NCBI RefSeq assembly: GCF_009362815.1
Contig: NZ_WHNX01000011.1
Span: 48,485-112,484, forward strand
Reading direction: 5' to 3'
Source of the DNA: Alkalibaculum sporogenes
GTDB lineage: Bacteria > Bacillota > Clostridia > Eubacteriales > Alkalibacteraceae
DNA: 64,000 nt
The notes beneath the pieces are model-generated. The model was not told the DNA's origin, did not search any database, and saw nothing but the letters and a program-made list of their open reading frames with translations. The position numbers and the translations under genes were made by a program. Of this stretch, positions 54,936-63,829 are shown piece by piece. How positions within the stretch are numbered: position 1 is the first letter of the stretch; the number at the start of each line of letters is the position of its first letter.

Positions 54936-56111
54936 TCATTCTAGAACCTTTTCGCCCATCACTTTAATTGCAATTGCGCCTAGAGGTGCTGTAATAATAA
55001 TAGCTAATACAGCTAATGCTAATATAATTTCACCTGAAGGCGCTCCAATGGATAGTGGTACTGCGCCAATAGCAGCTTGAACTGTTGCTTTAGGTAGATA
55101 AGAAACGATACAAAACATCTTCTCTTTTAACAATAGATTTGTCCCTAATAACGACAGGTATACACCGACAGATCTTGCTATGAGTCCTATGGAAATAATT
55201 AGCATGCCAATCCATCCTGTTTGTGCTGCAAGGTGTATATCTACCTGGGCTCCTACTAGAACAAATAAAATAATTTCAGCAAATATCCATAGTTTATTGA
55301 ATTTATCAGACAAGTCTATTGCTAAATCCTTTTTTTTCTCTAATATTATGAAACCTATTATCATAACGCCTAATAGTGCGGCGATAGGAATTATATCGTG
55401 AAGAATATCTTCTAAAGTTGTAAGTAAAATAGCTGAAGCTAGAATCATTAATACTTTCTTTGTATCTCTAATAATATAGTGATTAAATAAATAGAGTAGT
55501 ATAAAACTTAGAATGATGCCTATTAGTACTCCTGTCAAAATAGATAAAGGAATGTTTAACAATTGACTAGAAAATTTCATATTTTGTCCACCATACATTC
55601 CTACAAAACTTGAAAATATAGTAATTGCGACTACATCATCTACAGAGGCTCCAGCTAGTATCATAGTTGGAATTCCCTTTTTCTCCCCTTTTCCTCTATC
55701 AATAAAAGAAAGCATTTGAGGAACAATAACAGCTGGTGATACTGCCGCAATGATAAATCCAAGCATTCCTGCCTCTATCTTACTAATATCCAAAAAGTAC
55801 TGTGCTATTATCATAATAGTGACACCTTCAAAGATTACAGGAATAAAGCTTAACTTTAAAGCTGATATCCCTACTTTAGTTAAAGTATCACGATTGATAC
55901 CAAAACCTGCACGTATTAAAATGATTATCAAAGCTATTTTTCTTAAATCTTCTGAAATAAATAGTATGTCTTGATGCAACCAATTTAGACCATAGGGACC
56001 AATTAATACTCCTAGTAACAACATTCCTATTAAGCCAGTAAGTTTTAACTTAGTAAATATTTCATTGCAAAGTAAACCTAATAATATAATTATTGCTAGA
56101 CTAAATGCCAA
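54936..56111 (-). CDS. cation/proton antiporter (CPA family, Kef/NhaP-like)
   Basis: A 391-residue membrane protein with 11-12 helices. Matching motifs: LIGMLLLGVLIGPYGL near the N terminus, the IKIALIIILIRAGFGIN-type segment, FIIAAVSPAVIVPQML, GASVDDVVAITIFSSF with the paired Asp residues expected for ion binding, and LPKATVQAAIGAVPL near the end. The start is TTG 56109-56111, behind GGAGG. A 25-codon ORF overlaps this start from upstream. No TrkA-type domain is attached, so K+ efflux control by a fused sensor is unlikely. Confidence 0.92.
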   Translation of the reverse strand: MAFSLAIIILLGLLCNEIFTKLKLTGLIGMLLLGVLIGPYGLNWLHQDILFISEDLRKIALIIILIRAGFGINRDTLTKVGISALKLSFIPVIFEGVTIMIIAQYFLDISKIEAGMLGFIIAAVSPAVIVPQMLSFIDRGKGEKKGIPTMILAGASVDDVVAITIFSSFVGMYGGQNMKFSSQLLNIPLSILTGVLIGIILSFILLYLFNHYIIRDTKKVLMILASAILLTTLEDILHDIIPIAALLGVMIIGFIILEKKKDLAIDLSDKFNKLWIFAEIILFVLVGAQVDIHLAAQTGWIGMLIISIGLIARSVGVYLSLLGTNLLLKEKMFCIVSYLPKATVQAAIGAVPLSIGAPSGEIILALAVLAIIITAPLGAIAIKVMGEKVLE

Positions 56112-56178
56112 TATTATTCCTCCAAATTATTATAATCAATTTCTTGATATTTTCAAGTGCTGATAATCTATCTAGCAT
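56101..56178 (-). CDS. 25-codon upstream ORF overlapping the antiporter start
   Basis: ATG at 56176-56178 is preceded by AGGAG and opens a frame of 25 codons (MLDRLSALENIKKL, then IIIIWRNNIGI) whose stop lies 11 bases past the antiporter's TTG. Its ribosome site is part of the right arm of a 14-bp hairpin. Translation of this peptide may control or couple antiporter translation. The peptide itself is not recognised. Confidence 0.4.
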   Translation of the reverse strand: MLDRLSALENIKKLIIIIWRNNIGI

Positions 56179-56225
56179 AATGACTCCTGTAAAACAATTG
56201 ATTGTAATGTCTTACAGAAGTCATT
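56179..56225 (-). promoter_or_regulatory. leader hairpin of the antiporter gene
   Basis: Arms of 14 bases (56179-56192 and 56212-56225, one mismatch; AATGACTCCTGTAA on the plus strand) with an inner ACAAT/ATTGT stem. It encloses the ribosome site of the small ORF. No known riboswitch class is recognised. Confidence 0.5.
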
Positions 56226-56387
56226 AACGGAATATTTAATAGTTAAAGGTGAACTACATCACTCTTATTTTTAAATATAATATAAAAAAATTATATCATA
56301 GCATATTTTATTTGCAAACTTAATGCTAAATTCGTAATAATGTGCTGTATTTAATATAAAATTATACTATATGTAACAGAAATGCTA

Positions 56388-56419
56388 TTGACTAATATAC
56401 TATAATAAAGTATATTAGT
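56388..56419 (+). promoter_or_regulatory. promoter fully overlapped by an 11-bp inverted repeat (ArsR-type operator)
   Basis: TTGACT (56388-56393) and TATATT (56411-56416) have a 17-base spacer. The perfect repeat ACTAATATACT / AGTATATTAGT (56391-56401 and 56409-56419, 7-base centre) spans both elements, the classic arrangement for ArsR-family repression. An 8-base tandem (AATTACTT) follows at 56420-56441. Confidence 0.8.
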
Positions 56420-56451
56420 AATTACTTAATTACTTAATTACATGGAGGTTT

Positions 56452-56664
56452 ATGTTTGTTATGAAAAACATCAAGAAAGCAGTAATTTCGAATCAATGTG
56501 TAGCATGTGGTACATGTGTTAGCATTTGTCCATTTAATGCTATTAATATTTTTAAAGGAATAAGAGCTGTAGTAGATGTAGAACTATGTGTAGGGTGTGG
56601 GAAATGTAAGTCTGCTTGCCCTGGATCTATTATAGAAATACAAGAAATGGAGGAGAGCCAATGA
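56452..56664 (+). CDS. 2[4Fe-4S] ferredoxin
   Basis: A 70-residue ferredoxin with two complete cluster motifs, CVACGTCVSICP and CVGCGKCKSACP. The first ATG (56452) is 3 bases from GGAGG and the second (56461) 12 bases, so the exact start is uncertain by three codons. It overlaps the next gene by 4 bp (ATGA) and is the first gene of an ArsR-controlled operon. Confidence 0.92.
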   Translation: MFVMKNIKKAVISNQCVACGTCVSICPFNAINIFKGIRAVVDVELCVGCGKCKSACPGSIIEIQEMEESQ

Positions 56665-57266
56665 AACGCTGGAATAATTATCTTTGGATATTTTCTTTAA
56701 CTTATCTTCTTCTAGGATTTGTAAATATACTTTTTGCATGGCTAGGTTTAATATGTTTTATCACTCCCCTTCTTATTTCAGTATTTGGTGGAGGAAAAGC
56801 TTACTGTAATAATTATTGTGGTAGAGGACAATTGTTTCAGCTTTTAGGTAAAAAGTTAAGACTATCAAGAAATAGAGATATACCAAATTTTCTTAGAACG
56901 AAATGGTTTCGTTATGGATTTTTAACTTTTTTTATGATAATGTTTATGAACATGTTATTTGCGACGTACTTGGTATTTGAAGGGACTAATGGATTACAAG
57001 AAGTAATTACTTTGCTTTGGACTTTTAAGGTTCCATGGCAATGGGCAAATTCTACAACTATTAGTCCTTGGATTACTCAATTTGCTTTTGGTTTTTACAG
57101 TGTTATGCTTACATCTACTATACTAGGTATAATAACTATGGTTCTTTTTAAACCACGTTCTTGGTGTATATACTGTCCAATGGGTACGATGACACAAGGA
57201 ATATGTAAACTAAAGGAAATAAGAAAGGATGAATCAGATGGAAGAGAAAGCAAAACAAGTAGCTGA
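56661..57266 (+). CDS. NapH/NosR-like 4Fe-4S membrane protein
   Basis: A 201-residue protein with four predicted membrane helices. Cysteines occur in YCNNYCGRGQLF and in WCIYCPMGTMTQGICK, as in NapH/NosR-type proteins that carry electrons across or along the membrane; the spacing of the first group is not the usual CxxxCP. I start at ATG 56661-56663, 5 bases from GGAGGAG, overlapping the ferredoxin stop. With the ferredoxin it probably makes a small electron-transfer module. Confidence 0.85.
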   Translation: MKRWNNYLWIFSLTYLLLGFVNILFAWLGLICFITPLLISVFGGGKAYCNNYCGRGQLFQLLGKKLRLSRNRDIPNFLRTKWFRYGFLTFFMIMFMNMLFATYLVFEGTNGLQEVITLLWTFKVPWQWANSTTISPWITQFAFGFYSVMLTSTILGIITMVLFKPRSWCIYCPMGTMTQGICKLKEIRKDESDGRESKTSS

Positions 57267-57516
57267 ATTACTAAAAGTACTAGCAAATGAAAATAGGCTT
57301 TTAATTCTTTGTCTACTTATTGAAGGGCCTATGACAGTTGGAGAACTTTCTACAAATATATCTAATATTACTCAGTCTGCCATATCACAACATCTATCAA
57401 TGTTAAAAGCACATGGTATACTTGATTCAACTAAAAAAGGACAAAATATAACTTATTTTATACATGATGATAGAATTTTAAGTGTTATTGAGATATTAAA
57501 AGAGAAGTACTGCTAA
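57238..57516 (+). CDS. ArsR/SmtB family transcriptional regulator
   Basis: A 92-residue winged-helix repressor: LLKVLANENRLLILCLLIEGPMTVGELS, with the recognition helix in SQSAISQHLSMLKAHGI-like sequence (TQSAISQHLSMLKAHG). The only cysteines are C25 in ILCLL and C92, the last residue, so it is not a canonical CxC metal sensor; a thiol or persulfide switch is possible. I start at ATG 57238, 8 bases from AAAGGA. It overlaps the NapH-like gene by 29 bp and probably represses its own operon through the operator at 56391-56419. Confidence 0.92.
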   Translation: MEEKAKQVAELLKVLANENRLLILCLLIEGPMTVGELSTNISNITQSAISQHLSMLKAHGILDSTKKGQNITYFIHDDRILSVIEILKEKYC

Positions 57517-57532
57517 TAGAATTGATAAAAAT

Positions 57533-57573
57533 TAGCTACAGAGAAACACGCATCACAAGTTTCGCTGTAGCTA
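57533..57573. terminator. hairpin between converging arsR and AI-2E genes
   Basis: Arms TAGCTACAGAGAAAC / GTTTCGCTGTAGCTA (57533-57547 and 57559-57573, one mismatch). Similar in sequence to the hairpins at 58831 and 63734. Confidence 0.7.
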
Positions 57574-57577
57574 CATA

Positions 57578-58705
57578 TTACTTCTTCTTATCAATATCAT
57601 CTTCTAGTCTGATATTTACCTCATCGCGTAAAATGGAGTATATTAATGCAAAAGTTGGAACTCCTATGATCATACCAGGAATACCTAATAATCCTCCACC
57701 AACTAGGATTGATATCAGTACCCATAAACTTGGTAAACCTACTCTATCTCCGAATATTCGTGGTTTGATAATATTCCCGTCAAACTGTTGAAGTGCAAGA
57801 ATAAAAATTGTAAATAACAATGCTTGAAAAGGATCGACTATTAAAATAATAAAGACACCGGGAATTGCTCCAATAAATGGTCCAACTATTGGTATTATGT
57901 TAAAAACTCCTACGATAATACTTACTAATAGTGCATAGGGCATTTTGAAAATACTCATTCCTAAAAAGCAAAGAATACCAACGATGACTGAATCTATAAC
58001 ATTGCCTGTAATAAAACCTATAAACATTCGATTTGTACGAGTAGCAAGTTCCATTATACGTTGATTATGTTTTTGAGGTCCAAATGCATATAATACTCTC
58101 GTCATCTGTCGAAGCAAATGTTCCTTTGCGTTAAGAATATAAATTGAAACAATTAATCCTATAATCCAATTATAAATTCCAGATGTTAAACTCACAATAT
58201 AATTTGCAATGTGAGGTATCATATCAGCTAATATTGAATTTAGTCTCTCTAACCAATCAGTCCATATATTAGCAAATTGTTCCTCATATAAGGCACCAGG
58301 ACCAAAATCGTCAATTTGATTAATTAATAACTCAAGTGAATGGATATAAGATGGAACGTTTTGAACTAATTGTGTAACACTACTTACTAATTGTGGTACT
58401 ATAAACCAGAACATAAGTGTAAATAAAATGATTACCGTAATATACGAAGTTAACAAGGAAAGATTTTTAGCACTCTTAGGCGATATTGCGTTTTTTCTTT
58501 CAATTGAATAAAATAATTTTTCTCTAAACCATTTATAGGGTATATTAAGAACATATGCAATAATAAATCCATAAAGAAATGGTTTTATTATTGAAAACAC
58601 TTTACTAAGCATATTTAACACACTAGAAAGATTCATCAATGCTAAAAATAATATTATACCATAGGTAACTATAAGTATATTTTGTTTGAAACTTTTACTG
58701 TTCAT
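57578..58705 (-). CDS. AI-2E family transporter (YdbI/PerM-like permease)
   Basis: A 375-residue membrane protein of the AI-2 exporter superfamily. It has seven or eight helices, a long hydrophilic loop after the second or third helix, and the conserved tail IGAIPGVFIILIVDP, LQQFDGNIIKPRIFGDRVGLPSLWVLISILVGG in outline. Some members export autoinducer-2, others are Na+/H+ antiporters or unknown; sequence alone does not choose. Start ATG 58703-58705 is 5 bases from GGAGG. Confidence 0.9.
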   Translation of the reverse strand: MNSKSFKQNILIVTYGIILFLALMNLSSVLNMLSKVFSIIKPFLYGFIIAYVLNIPYKWFREKLFYSIERKNAISPKSAKNLSLLTSYITVIILFTLMFWFIVPQLVSSVTQLVQNVPSYIHSLELLINQIDDFGPGALYEEQFANIWTDWLERLNSILADMIPHIANYIVSLTSGIYNWIIGLIVSIYILNAKEHLLRQMTRVLYAFGPQKHNQRIMELATRTNRMFIGFITGNVIDSVIVGILCFLGMSIFKMPYALLVSIIVGVFNIIPIVGPFIGAIPGVFIILIVDPFQALLFTIFILALQQFDGNIIKPRIFGDRVGLPSLWVLISILVGGGLLGIPGMIIGVPTFALIYSILRDEVNIRLEDDIDKKK

Positions 58706-58824
58706 GATTTCCTCCATTGAATAATAATGTTAGTCAATATATTGTATTTTTTAGATAAATGCTACAAATTTTTTTCATATAGTATATTTCTATGTTTATT
58801 ATAACACTGGAAAGATAGTAGAAC

Positions 58825-58913
58825 AACCACAAGAAACACGCTATGCGAGTTTCTCGCGGTTACGCGGTAGTCGCCAAATGTCTGCAAGCAGCCACTTGGC
58901 TCCTTACTTCGCG
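58825..58913. repeat. GC-richer structured intergenic segment
   Basis: A stretch with CACAAGAAACACG, TCTCGCGGTTACGCGG and CCAAATG...CACTTGG stands out in AT-rich spacer DNA and can fold back on itself in several ways. No ORF. Its first part matches the terminator arm at 63740-63750. Confidence 0.4.
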
Positions 58914-58918
58914 ATAAT

Positions 58919-58967
58919 TAAAAAAAACCACAGATAAATACCCTAAGCGAGATTCTCTGTGGTTTTT
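58919..58967 (-). terminator. terminator of the korAB operon
   Basis: AAAAACCACAGA / TCTGTGGTTTTT form a stem of 12 pairs (58924-58935 and 58956-58967) and the minus strand continues with T residues. It is about 100 bases past the korB stop; the spacer between shows nothing else. Confidence 0.8.
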
Positions 58968-59068
58968 CAGACAGTTGTCAAATGCATTACATCCCTTTGA
59001 CTCATTGTCTTTCTAAATTTCATGGTCACTATTTTAATAATTATATCTATACAATTAAGCTAGGTAAA

Positions 59069-59917
59069 TTAATCGATTAATTCATTTACACTAGTTAAAT
59101 CCCTCTTTCGAAAGGATATGGGAGTTAAGTTGTTCTGATAAACTGCTAACTGCTTTTCAAATGTTAATTGCTCTTTTCCTTTATAGATTATACCAAGTGC
59201 CATTTTTTCTGTATCCATAGCGACTTTCATAGAATCCATAAGATTTGAATTGTCATAGTTTTCTTCTAAAATATAAGTGTTATTTTTGTACCAAGCAAAA
59301 TTATTAATTTTATTAAAACTCACACAGGGATGCAAAATGTCTACTAAAGCATATCCTTTATGATTTATTGCCTGTTTTATAATTTCTTTTGTTAATTCTT
59401 TTTCATCTGAAAATGTTCTGGCAACAAAAGTAGCTCCTAATGTTAATGCAACTGATAATGGGTTAAAGGGCTCATTAGTTACGCCACTAACTTGTACAGG
59501 AGTTGTAAAATCTTTTTTGCTAGTAGGTGATGCTTGACCTTTAGTTAGTCCGTAAACCATATTATTATGAACGAGATGGGTGATATCAGAGTTTCTCCTT
59601 ATATTATGTATAAAATGATTTCCTCCTTCTCCATACATATCTCCGTCCCCACCTTCGGCAATAACAGTCAAGTTAGGGTTAGTTGCCTTAATAGCAACAG
59701 CAACTGGTAATGCTCTGCCGTGTAATCCATTAAAGTAGCTTGCGTTAATATATTGAGGCATCTTTGCAGCTTGACCAATTCCTGATGAGAATACAACATC
59801 AGTTTGATTAATATCCAATTCTTGAAGAGCATCAATTAATGTGTCTCTTATAGAAAAATTACCACAACCTGGACACCACGCTATATCAATTGGATAGTCA
59901 AAATCAAATTTTTTCAT
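59069..59917 (-). CDS. korB: 2-oxoacid:ferredoxin oxidoreductase, beta (TPP-binding) subunit
   Basis: The 282-residue TPP subunit that decarboxylates a 2-oxoacid to acyl-CoA and passes electrons to ferredoxin. CPGCGNF at the N terminus, the TPP/Mg motif AEGGDGDMYGEGGNH...NNMVYGLTKGQASPTS in separate pieces, and the length match the beta subunit of two-subunit enzymes (2-oxoglutarate or related). It overlaps korA by 14 bp. Substrate (2-oxoglutarate, pyruvate or branched) is not decided by the sequence I can read. Confidence 0.9.
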   Translation of the reverse strand: MKKFDFDYPIDIAWCPGCGNFSIRDTLIDALQELDINQTDVVFSSGIGQAAKMPQYINASYFNGLHGRALPVAVAIKATNPNLTVIAEGGDGDMYGEGGNHFIHNIRRNSDITHLVHNNMVYGLTKGQASPTSKKDFTTPVQVSGVTNEPFNPLSVALTLGATFVARTFSDEKELTKEIIKQAINHKGYALVDILHPCVSFNKINNFAWYKNNTYILEENYDNSNLMDSMKVAMDTEKMALGIIYKGKEQLTFEKQLAVYQNNLTPISFRKRDLTSVNELID

Positions 59918-61607
59918 TTAGAACCTCCTCTAAACTTCTTTCTATTTCTTCAATAGAAAAAGGTTCACCACTGTATTTATTTACTCTATGTTGTATGTTA
60001 ATACCAAGTTCCTGTTGTAATAGGTTAGCAAATTGTCCCGTAGAGTTATTTTCTATTACTATAATAGTCTTATTCGAGCTAAAATAGTCTAAAAGCCTCT
60101 TATCTAGCGGAAATACCTGTTTTACATATAAGAAAGCTGTGTCTTGTTTCTCTCGACCTTCTATAAATTCTTTTAATACTCCGTAAGTAGAACCCCAACC
60201 TACAATCAGATGCTTGTAAGTCTTTGGTCCTATTAAATCAGCATCGACGTAATCGGATAAAATTAGCTGTTTTCTAGCAAGTCGTTTTTTATTCATTTTA
60301 ACACGCATGTCAAAATCCTCTGTTATGGAACCATTCTCATCGTGTTCGTCACTATCCACCTTCACAAATCCTTCACCATAGCCCGGTATTCCTCTGTCGG
60401 AAATGCCAGATTCATTTAACTCGTATCTTTTATAATCTTTATTAGTTTTAACAATATAAGATTTAAGATACTTTTCATTGAGAGTAAATTTTTTCATCTG
60501 ACCAATTGATTCTAAGAAATGTTGATCAGTAAGAATAATAACTGGTACTTGATACTTGTCAGCAAAATAAAAAGCTTTTTGAGTTAAAAGAACTCCATCT
60601 TCAAGTTTACCTGGTGCTAAAACGATTCGCGAAAACTCTCCATGCCCTGCATATACTGCATTAGTTAAATCTGCTTGTTCAGTTCTAGTAGGTAATCCCG
60701 TTGCAGGACCAGGTCTTTGTGCAAGATGTATGACACATGGTGTTTCTGTCATGGCTGAGAGACTAACAGCTTCATGCATGAGGGAAAAACCACCACCTGA
60801 TGTAGTAGTAATTGCCCTAGCCCCTCCATACCATGCACCAATAACCATATTCAAAGCTGCAATTTCATCTTCTGCTTGTTCAACTATTACTTCAAAATCT
60901 TGTGATTTTTCAGCTAAATATTCTAGTAGACCAGTTCCAGGTGACATTGGATAGGCACTTATAAAATTACAACCTCCTGCCAAAGCTCCTATCCCTACTG
61001 CAGTGTTTCCGTGTAATACTTTATAATTTTTTGCTTCTTCAGATTTAGTAACCTTAATTTGAATATTATTTTTTTTCAGATCTTGATAACCTATATCAAA
61101 TGCTTTTTTATTATCGGATATTATATTATCATTAAGTTTTTTAAATCTATCCTCAATTTGTCTGTGGCATTTATCAGAGTCAAGATCTAGTAAACCTGCA
61201 GTAAACCCATATAAAATAGTATTAGTAAATAATTTGCTGCCAGCTTTTTTTGCTAAATATTCTAAATTAAGTTCTATAAATTTACCATTTTTGTTTTCTA
61301 TAAAACTTCTAGAAGCAAAGCTTTCTTCACCAAAAACTATTGTATTATCCCCTATTCTATTTTTAAGCCTATCAAAAGAATGATCATTAAGTAAGAATAA
61401 AATATCTATCTTATTCTTATATGCGTATACATGGAAGTTACTAACTCGTATCTCAACGGTGTTATTACCTCCTCTTACTCTGCTCATCACGTCGCTACAT
61501 GAGTATACGTAATATTGTTTTGATGATGAGTTCATGATCAAATCTTCACAAGTTTGTAATCCTTGTCCTGCCTCTCCTGAGATAACAATTGTCAATGATT
61601 CTCTCAT
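59904..61607 (-). CDS. korA: 2-oxoacid:ferredoxin oxidoreductase, alpha subunit (gamma-alpha fusion)
   Basis: A 567-residue fusion. The N-terminal ~185 residues form the gamma domain (VISGEAGQGLQTCEDLI, VRGGNNTVEIRVS), followed by the alpha/PP-type domain with GNTAVGIGALAGGCNFISAYPMSP, EQAEDEIAALNMVIGAWYGG and RPGPATGLPTRTEQADL. The C-terminal part (HLIVGWGSTYGVLKEF) is the domain II/III region. The start ATG 61605-61607 has GGAAGGGG seven bases upstream. With korB it is a complete two-subunit enzyme typical of anaerobes. Confidence 0.92.
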   Translation of the reverse strand: MRESLTIVISGEAGQGLQTCEDLIMNSSSKQYYVYSCSDVMSRVRGGNNTVEIRVSNFHVYAYKNKIDILFLLNDHSFDRLKNRIGDNTIVFGEESFASRSFIENKNGKFIELNLEYLAKKAGSKLFTNTILYGFTAGLLDLDSDKCHRQIEDRFKKLNDNIISDNKKAFDIGYQDLKKNNIQIKVTKSEEAKNYKVLHGNTAVGIGALAGGCNFISAYPMSPGTGLLEYLAEKSQDFEVIVEQAEDEIAALNMVIGAWYGGARAITTTSGGGFSLMHEAVSLSAMTETPCVIHLAQRPGPATGLPTRTEQADLTNAVYAGHGEFSRIVLAPGKLEDGVLLTQKAFYFADKYQVPVIILTDQHFLESIGQMKKFTLNEKYLKSYIVKTNKDYKRYELNESGISDRGIPGYGEGFVKVDSDEHDENGSITEDFDMRVKMNKKRLARKQLILSDYVDADLIGPKTYKHLIVGWGSTYGVLKEFIEGREKQDTAFLYVKQVFPLDKRLLDYFSSNKTIIVIENNSTGQFANLLQQELGINIQHRVNKYSGEPFSIEEIERSLEEVLNEKI

Positions 61608-61692
61608 TCCTTTTCCCCTTCCTTGTGTAAACAAGTATTGTTGTACTTAGAAGCTGTTAAACTTGCTACATTCATAGTATGTATCTTTAACG

Positions 61693-62178
61693 TTAATAAT
61701 CTTTTCTTATGCCAAATTCGGCTGATTCAATCCATTCCTCAGGCCTTGTCAAAAGAATTATTAGCTCATTTAATATTTTATAGTGCTCTTCTTCTTGTTC
61801 TACAAGGAATTCGAAAACTTCTTTTTCTCTTTCATCTTCTGTTTGATCTAATAAATCCTTGTATAAATCAATGCTTCGCTTTTCGGTATCTAATGCCGAT
61901 TTGTATACGTCTAACTGAAGTGCTGTGTCATTGATTATAGATTTACCTTCCCCTAACTGTTTGAAAATTCCTTTTGATTCAGTTAAGACATTACTTTTAT
62001 TTAATTCAAATGGCAAGTTTTTTGATTTATTTCTTAGGATATCAGCATGGTCTCTTTCGTCTTTTGCTAATATAAGAAATACAGTACTTAGATTGTTGTC
62101 TCTGTTTAATTCAGCTTGCTCTGTGTAATATTTTTCTCCCTCAAGTTCCATATTAATTGCAAATTCTATACTATTCAT
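61693..62178 (-). CDS. ferritin-like/rubrerythrin-type diiron protein
   Basis: A 161-residue four-helix protein. Diiron ligands are suggested by ELEGEKYY, AKDERDHADIL, EKRSIDLYKDLL and EQEEEHYKIL (two E-x-x-H motifs). There is no C-terminal rubredoxin domain, so it is an erythrin-like protein, probably dealing with peroxide or oxygen in this anaerobe. I start at ATG 62176-62178 behind AGGAGG; the upstream frame lacks a ribosome site. It precedes korAB on the same strand, 85 bp apart. Confidence 0.85.
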   Translation of the reverse strand: MNSIEFAINMELEGEKYYTEQAELNRDNNLSTVFLILAKDERDHADILRNKSKNLPFELNKSNVLTESKGIFKQLGEGKSIINDTALQLDVYKSALDTEKRSIDLYKDLLDQTEDEREKEVFEFLVEQEEEHYKILNELIILLTRPEEWIESAEFGIRKDY

Positions 62179-62253
62179 TATATAACCTCCTAAAAAATTT
62201 CTGTATAATATACTTTCTATAATACTATTATTACCTTTTAGTAATTTAATCAA

Positions 62254-62624
62254 ACAGTTTTATTTTTTTCTCTTAACTTTCAAGCTAGATAAATTAGGTA
62301 TTGCTCTCGCCGTAATTTGCGGACTTCTAGCTCCTTTCAGCCGCTAAATACCTCGCCAACCCTGACAGTGGCAACAAAAAAAGAGAAGCACTACATCATG
62401 TTTTTAAAGAACGATATGTTTAACGATGCACACAATATATAGTGATATTAGATTAATTAATTAGAATCTGGGTATCTATATTATAATCAAAAGAAAATCA
62501 TTTAAGGAGGTTATTATAGCTAGAATCGAATAAAATAAGTTCATAAATTTGAAGTGTTACTAATTTACAGTATTATGATATTCTGATTTATAGATAATAA
62601 TAATAGACAAGGAAGGTGGAAGTC
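62254..62624. other. spacer with a GC-richer fold-back segment
   Basis: The segment 62296-62353 forms AGGTATT ... GCGG ... CCGC ... AATACCT nested stems in an otherwise AT-rich gap. Farther on, an AAGGAGG ribosome-like site at about 62502-62508 is not followed by a start codon. No gene seen. Confidence 0.4.
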
Positions 62625-63710
62625 ATGAAGAAAAGTATAATAATTGTTATTCTAATTTTTGTTCTAATACTGGCTATAGGTTGTACAAATAATATAGGCA
62701 CTTCCCCAGAAGATCCTAATGAAGTTGATACACCTAGTGAATTGCCTGGTGATGAAAGTCCTTCAGAAAAAGAGCTATTAGCCATAGAAGATTACATTTC
62801 CTTTGAATCAGATCAAAATTATATCTATGTTGGTGAAGGAAATGAGTACGCCTCATATACTGTATTTACAGACTACATAGATAATAATACAAATAGAATA
62901 CAAACTAGAATTAATAATGGAGGAACAGAATCTATAGATGTAATAGAGATAAAAGAGGGAAAATTATCGGTATTGCTATCTAAAAAAGAAAGCTATTATA
63001 GGGATAATCTATTAAATGTTGTAGATTCAGATGATGTAGATCATGAAATTTTATTGATGGAACCTTTAGAAAAAGGTACACAGTGGACACTTTCTGAAAA
63101 TAGAATACGTTATATTTCACAAATCAATGTAGAAATACAAACATCTTTAGATAATTACAAAGCTATTGAAGTTACAACAGAAGGACCACATAGTGTTATA
63201 AAAGACTATTATGCACCGAGAGTGGGATTAGTAAAGACAGTATTTTCATCTGAAGGCTTAGAGGTAACATCGACTCTAAGTGAAATAAAGATAGATGCAC
63301 CTTTTACAAAAGAACTAGACGTTTTTTACCCCCATGAAGATGGAAAAATTTACAAAGAACATAATTCCTTAAATTTTTATACAAACGATATTTCAAGAAT
63401 AAAAATTCAAGAATTACTTAGAAAAGAAGCTCCTAAGGAGAGCTACATCAATTTAATAAGTGCTAATACACAAATTAACACTTTGTATTTAGGACAAGAT
63501 GATATTGCTTATATAGACTTATCGAAGGAATTCATAGATGATATGAATTTAGGTGCATCATATGAATCAATGGTTCTACAAAGTATTACAAATACCATAG
63601 GTAACTACTATGGCGTACAGAGAGTTTATTTAACGGTAGAAAATAATCCCTATGAATCAGGTCATATTCTTTTAAGACAGGGAGAAACCATAAGCGTAAA
63701 TATGGATTAA
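62625..63710 (+). CDS. lipoprotein with C-terminal GerMN domain
   Basis: A 361-residue secreted protein. The signal peptide ends in the lipobox LAIGC, so Cys20 should be lipidated. An acidic Pro/Ser-rich linker follows (SPEDPNEVDTPSELPGDESP). A central beta-rich domain leads to a C-terminal GerMN domain (residues ~245-355: ELDVFYPHEDG, AYIDLSKEFIDDMNLG and VQRVYLTVENNP). GerMN domains occur in the spore-germination protein GerM and in vegetative lipoproteins. Start ATG 62625-62627 with GGTGG. Confidence 0.88.
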   Translation: MKKSIIIVILIFVLILAIGCTNNIGTSPEDPNEVDTPSELPGDESPSEKELLAIEDYISFESDQNYIYVGEGNEYASYTVFTDYIDNNTNRIQTRINNGGTESIDVIEIKEGKLSVLLSKKESYYRDNLLNVVDSDDVDHEILLMEPLEKGTQWTLSENRIRYISQINVEIQTSLDNYKAIEVTTEGPHSVIKDYYAPRVGLVKTVFSSEGLEVTSTLSEIKIDAPFTKELDVFYPHEDGKIYKEHNSLNFYTNDISRIKIQELLRKEAPKESYINLISANTQINTLYLGQDDIAYIDLSKEFIDDMNLGASYESMVLQSITNTIGNYYGVQRVYLTVENNPYESGHILLRQGETISVNMD

Positions 63711-63733
63711 ATAGTAAGATAACCAACGAAATT

Positions 63734-63778
63734 CGAGTAACCACAAGAAATTTCAATAGTATTTCTTGTGGTTACTCG
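63734..63778. terminator. perfect 18-bp hairpin after the GerMN lipoprotein gene
   Basis: Arms 63734-63751 (CGAGTAACCACAAGAAAT) and 63761-63778 are exact complements with a 9-base loop. No U-tract, but the position, 24 bases after the stop, fits a terminator. Confidence 0.7.
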
Positions 63779-63829
63779 CGAATATAAGGTACTTCAAGTA
63801 TAACACGAGAATTACGAAACACAGTATGG

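Noticed and set aside
62500..62545. Possible small gene after the AAGGAGG site
   Set aside because: No ATG, GTG or TTG at a suitable distance; the nearest frames stop within a few codons.
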